Of a DNA stretch of 64,000 bases, positions 61,700 through 64,000 are shown piece after piece; the stretch's first letter is position 1; each line of letters starts with the position of its first letter. The stretch is from Acerihabitans sp047324305. Its GTDB lineage: Bacteria; Pseudomonadota; Gammaproteobacteria; Enterobacterales; Enterobacteriaceae. The DNA is taken from positions 186,001-250,000 of the forward strand of contig NZ_CP178740.1 in assembly GCF_047324305.1 (NCBI RefSeq). Direction: 5' to 3'. Position numbers and translations under genes: made by a program. The notes under the pieces are model-generated. The model was not told the origin of the DNA. It saw only the letters and a list, made by a program, of their open reading frames with translations, and made no database searches.

Positions 61700-61736
61700 C
61701 AGGACGCCTCTCTCAATGTGTTAACACGCATACCGG

Positions 61737-62669
61737 TTAATCCTGGAATATTGTAAAGCAATCGCTGCAGGCCACAAGCTGTTCGCGGGTCAGTGAGAAT
61801 ACCCCCTCGCCGCCGTGGTCAAACGTCAGCCAGTTAAACGGGACGTCGGGGAACTGCTCGATCAGATGCACCATGCTGTTGCCCACTTCGCAGATCAGCA
61901 CGCCGTCGTCATTCAGGTACTGCGGCGCGCAGGCCAGGATGCGGCGCACCAGCTTCAGGCCGTCGCGGCCCGCCGCCAGCCCCAGCACCGGCTCGGCGTG
62001 GAACTCCTGCGGCAGGTCGTTCATATCCTCTTCATCCACATAAGGAGGATTGGTGACAATCAGATCGTAGCGCAGGGCCGGCAGTTCGCGAAACAGATCG
62101 GAACGCAGCGGCGTGACCCGTTCGTCGAGTCCATACGCCTGGATATTGTGCTCGGCCACCGCCAGAACGTCGGCGGAAATATCCACCGCGTCCACTTCCG
62201 CCTCCGGAAAGGCAAAGGCGCTGGCAATGGCGATACAGCCGCTGCCGGTGCACATATCCAGGATATGGCCGGGCGGATGCGGCAGCAGGTCGCGGTAGCG
62301 ATCGTCGATAAGCTCGCCGATGGGCGAACGGGGGATCAGCACCCGTTCATCCACATAGAATTCCAGGCCGCAAAACCAGGCTTTGTTGGTAAGGTAAGGC
62401 ACCGGGATACGTTCATTTATCCGGCGCACCACCCGCTCCACGATGCGGTAGCGCTCGCTGGACGTCAGCCGCGACCCATACATGTCCTTCGGCAGGTCCA
62501 GCGGCAGGAACAGGCTGGGCAATACCAGCTGCAACGCCTCGTCCCAGGGATTGTCGGTGCCGTGACCGTAGAAAATCTGCGCGGCGTTAAAACGGCTGAC
62601 CGTCCAGCGCAGCAGATCCTGAATACTGTGCAGTTCGGCGACGGCCTCATCCACAAAAATTTTGTCCAA
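61737..62669 (-). CDS. prmB: Ribosomal protein L3 glutamine methyltransferase PrmB
   Basis: SAM-dependent N5-glutamine methyltransferase of ribosomal protein uL3. A TTG start at 62669, preceded by GGGGTGA at 5-bp spacing, gives (M)DKIFVDEAVAEL and 310 residues, the E. coli length and N-terminus. Motif I is LDMCTGSGCIAIA (about 136-148). The catalytic NPPY motif is VTNPPYVDEEDM (about 203-214). Divergent from smrB, as in E. coli. Confidence 0.96.
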   Translation of the reverse strand: MDKIFVDEAVAELHSIQDLLRWTVSRFNAAQIFYGHGTDNPWDEALQLVLPSLFLPLDLPKDMYGSRLTSSERYRIVERVVRRINERIPVPYLTNKAWFCGLEFYVDERVLIPRSPIGELIDDRYRDLLPHPPGHILDMCTGSGCIAIASAFAFPEAEVDAVDISADVLAVAEHNIQAYGLDERVTPLRSDLFRELPALRYDLIVTNPPYVDEEDMNDLPQEFHAEPVLGLAAGRDGLKLVRRILACAPQYLNDDGVLICEVGNSMVHLIEQFPDVPFNWLTFDHGGEGVFSLTREQLVACSDCFTIFQD

Positions 62670-62874
62670 TTATTTCACCCCAGGGCATGATGCGGTTCTA
62701 AGGACATAGTTTGCCATGAAGCGCACGACAAAGCAGCAGGCATCGCCCCGTCATGCCGCGTGATGGCCGACATTTTTTACCGCTGGGGGAAAATGGCGCC
62801 GGAAATGGAAAATTTCGCCGGAAAATGACAAGACGGGGTAAACTTGCATAAAAGCAGCAAACGCAGAGCAGGGA

Positions 62875-63405
62875 ATGAAAAAAAGATACCAACTGGCCGA
62901 TGAAGAACGCCATCTGTTCCGGGAATCCATCGCCGGTACGCGCCCGTTGCGCCAAGATACCGTCAAGCCCCCCAAGCCGCGCCGCAGCAGGGCCGTCCTG
63001 CCCGCCCGGCGCTTGATGCAGGAACAGGTGGACGCCAGTTTTTATTTTTCCGATGAGTTCCAGCCGTTGCTGGACAGTGAAGGGCCGGCGCGTTATGTAC
63101 GCCCGGACGCCAGTCCCTATGAGGTGAAAAAACTGCGGCGCGGGGATTATACCCCCGAGCTGTTCCTCGACCTGCACGGGCTGACCCAGGCGCAGGCCAA
63201 AGAGGAACTGGGGGCGTTGATTGCCGCCTGCCGGCGGGAACATGTGCACTGCGCCTGCGTCATGCACGGCCACGGTAAACATATCCTGAAACAGCAAACG
63301 CCGTTATGGCTGGCCCAGCACCCCGATGTGCTGGGCTTCCACCAGGCGCCGAAAAACTTCGGCGGCGACGCGGCGCTGCTGGTCCTGATTGAACTTAGCG
63401 CATAA
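62875..63405 (+). CDS. smrB: Ribosome-rescue endonuclease SmrB
   Basis: Smr-domain endonuclease that cleaves mRNA between collided ribosomes. It has 176 residues (183 in E. coli). The N-terminal basic hook covers about 1-60. The Smr domain begins at LFLDLHGLTQAQAKEELGAL (about 97-116), with catalytic DLHG and CVMHGHGKHILKQQTPLW. The C-terminus stops at VLIELSA, seven residues earlier than the E. coli protein, with the domain itself complete. Divergent from prmB and convergent with sixA (6 bp apart). Confidence 0.95.
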   Translation: MKKRYQLADEERHLFRESIAGTRPLRQDTVKPPKPRRSRAVLPARRLMQEQVDASFYFSDEFQPLLDSEGPARYVRPDASPYEVKKLRRGDYTPELFLDLHGLTQAQAKEELGALIAACRREHVHCACVMHGHGKHILKQQTPLWLAQHPDVLGFHQAPKNFGGDAALLVLIELSA

Positions 63406-63411
63406 CGCGCC

Positions 63412-63894
63412 TTAGACTTTCACCAGCAATTGCGCCGGGCTGACCTGCCACTCCAGTTTGCCCTGGCCGCTTTCGCCCTCCAGGGTGACGCAGGCCACCG
63501 CCGAGGTGGCGAACATCGGCGCCTGCTCGTCGGGGCATAAATCAGCGACCAGGTAGCCCACCAGCGGCAGATGGGAAACGATCAGCACCGATCCCAGACC
63601 TTCATTCGCCAGCGCCTGCAGATAACAACACACCAGGTCGACGTCGCCGCCCGGCGTGAGTTCGGGCAGGCTTTCCTCGCCGTCCGGCAACACCAGTTCG
63701 TCACGCAGCACGTCCAGCGTTTGCCGGGCGCGCAGATAAGGACTGACCAACACACGATCGGTATCGAGGATCCTGGTACTTAACCAACATGCCATCAGGC
63801 GTGATTCATCACGACCGCGAACTGTCAGAGGCCTTTCCGCATCACTGGCCGCTTCGAGCTGAGCGTCGCCGTGCCGCATAATTAAAACTTGCAT
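63412..63894 (-). CDS. sixA: Phosphohistidine phosphatase SixA
   Basis: Histidine-phosphatase-superfamily protein that dephosphorylates phosphohistidine (ArcB HPt, PtsO/Npr in E. coli). It has 160 residues (161 in E. coli). The RHG catalytic motif is MQVLIMRHGDAQ, with His8. A second conserved Arg/His occurs in SPYLRARQT (about 51-59) and IVSHLPLVGYL (about 104-114). In E. coli, fadIJ follow upstream; here the window ends 106 bp beyond the start. Confidence 0.95.
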   Translation of the reverse strand: MQVLIMRHGDAQLEAASDAERPLTVRGRDESRLMACWLSTRILDTDRVLVSPYLRARQTLDVLRDELVLPDGEESLPELTPGGDVDLVCCYLQALANEGLGSVLIVSHLPLVGYLVADLCPDEQAPMFATSAVACVTLEGESGQGKLEWQVSPAQLLVKV

Positions 63895-64000
63895 AGTGCA
63901 CCGTTGTTGTTTGACAAAAACGCGAAAGATAAACGCAACGACCGGGCCTTTGCGCTCGAAATCGCGTAAATAAAACGCTGCTTTTTACATCAATACCCGC

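Overview
The window is chromosomal DNA from an enterobacterium (Enterobacterales). Gene content and order follow the Escherichia coli nuo-lrhA-alaA-ackA-pta ... sixA segment almost gene for gene, and most proteins match their E. coli counterparts in length and motifs. GC is high, third codon positions are GC-rich, and the IS256-family transposase resembles Yersinia IS285. This suits a Sodalis/Pectobacteriaceae/Yersinia-like lineage rather than E. coli itself, but I cannot name a species from the sequence alone.

Layout. 1-1624 (minus): 5' part of a secreted-domain FTR1 iron permease with a near-consensus Fur box. 1832-16943 (minus): complete 13-gene respiratory complex I operon nuoABCDEFGHIJKLMN with fused nuoCD. 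17615-18550: lrhA, with long non-coding stretches on both sides. 19581-21500 (plus): alaA and yfbR. 21549-25325 (minus): yfbS, yfbT, yfbU, yfbV. 25689-29120 (plus): ackA-pta. 29121-32074: a gene-free accessory block where E. coli has yfcC, built of related hairpin-centred repeats and carrying an intact IS256-family insertion with terminal repeats and an 8-bp target duplication. 32075-35149: yfcD, yfcE, yfcG, yfcH. 35155-35756: tandem array of a 106-bp unit. 35754-38800 (minus): hisJQMP uptake system behind a probable sigma54/NtrC promoter. 39158-41902 (minus): cvpA-purF-ubiX with a PurR operator. 42056-42756: second tandem array, 107-bp unit, same core as the first in opposite chromosomal orientation. 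42759-49785 (minus): pdxB-usg-truA-dedA-accD-folC-dedD. 50008-52075 (plus): an EamA transporter and flk. 52210-55595: divergent fabB and mnmC sharing FabR and FadR sites. 55603-57678: TonB-dependent copper receptor. 57982-61699 (minus): yfcL, epmC, yfcA, mepA, aroC. 61737-63894: prmB, smrB (plus), sixA.

Functionally this is core metabolism: NADH oxidation (nuo), acetate/acetyl-phosphate overflow (ackA-pta), purine, fatty-acid, folate, chorismate and PLP synthesis, histidine/lysine-arginine-ornithine uptake, and RNA/protein modification (truA, mnmC, epmC, prmB). LrhA and Flk are both flagellar regulators, so motility control appears retained. Accessory parts are the iron permease, copper receptor, EamA transporter, IS element and repeats.

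The most unusual content is the repeat family. A core of about 80-85 bp with internal dyads is tandemly amplified at two loci 6.5 kb apart, each time joined to its own locus-specific segment of about 22-26 bp. Degenerate single copies flank the pta-yfcD accessory block. I do not recognise this family.
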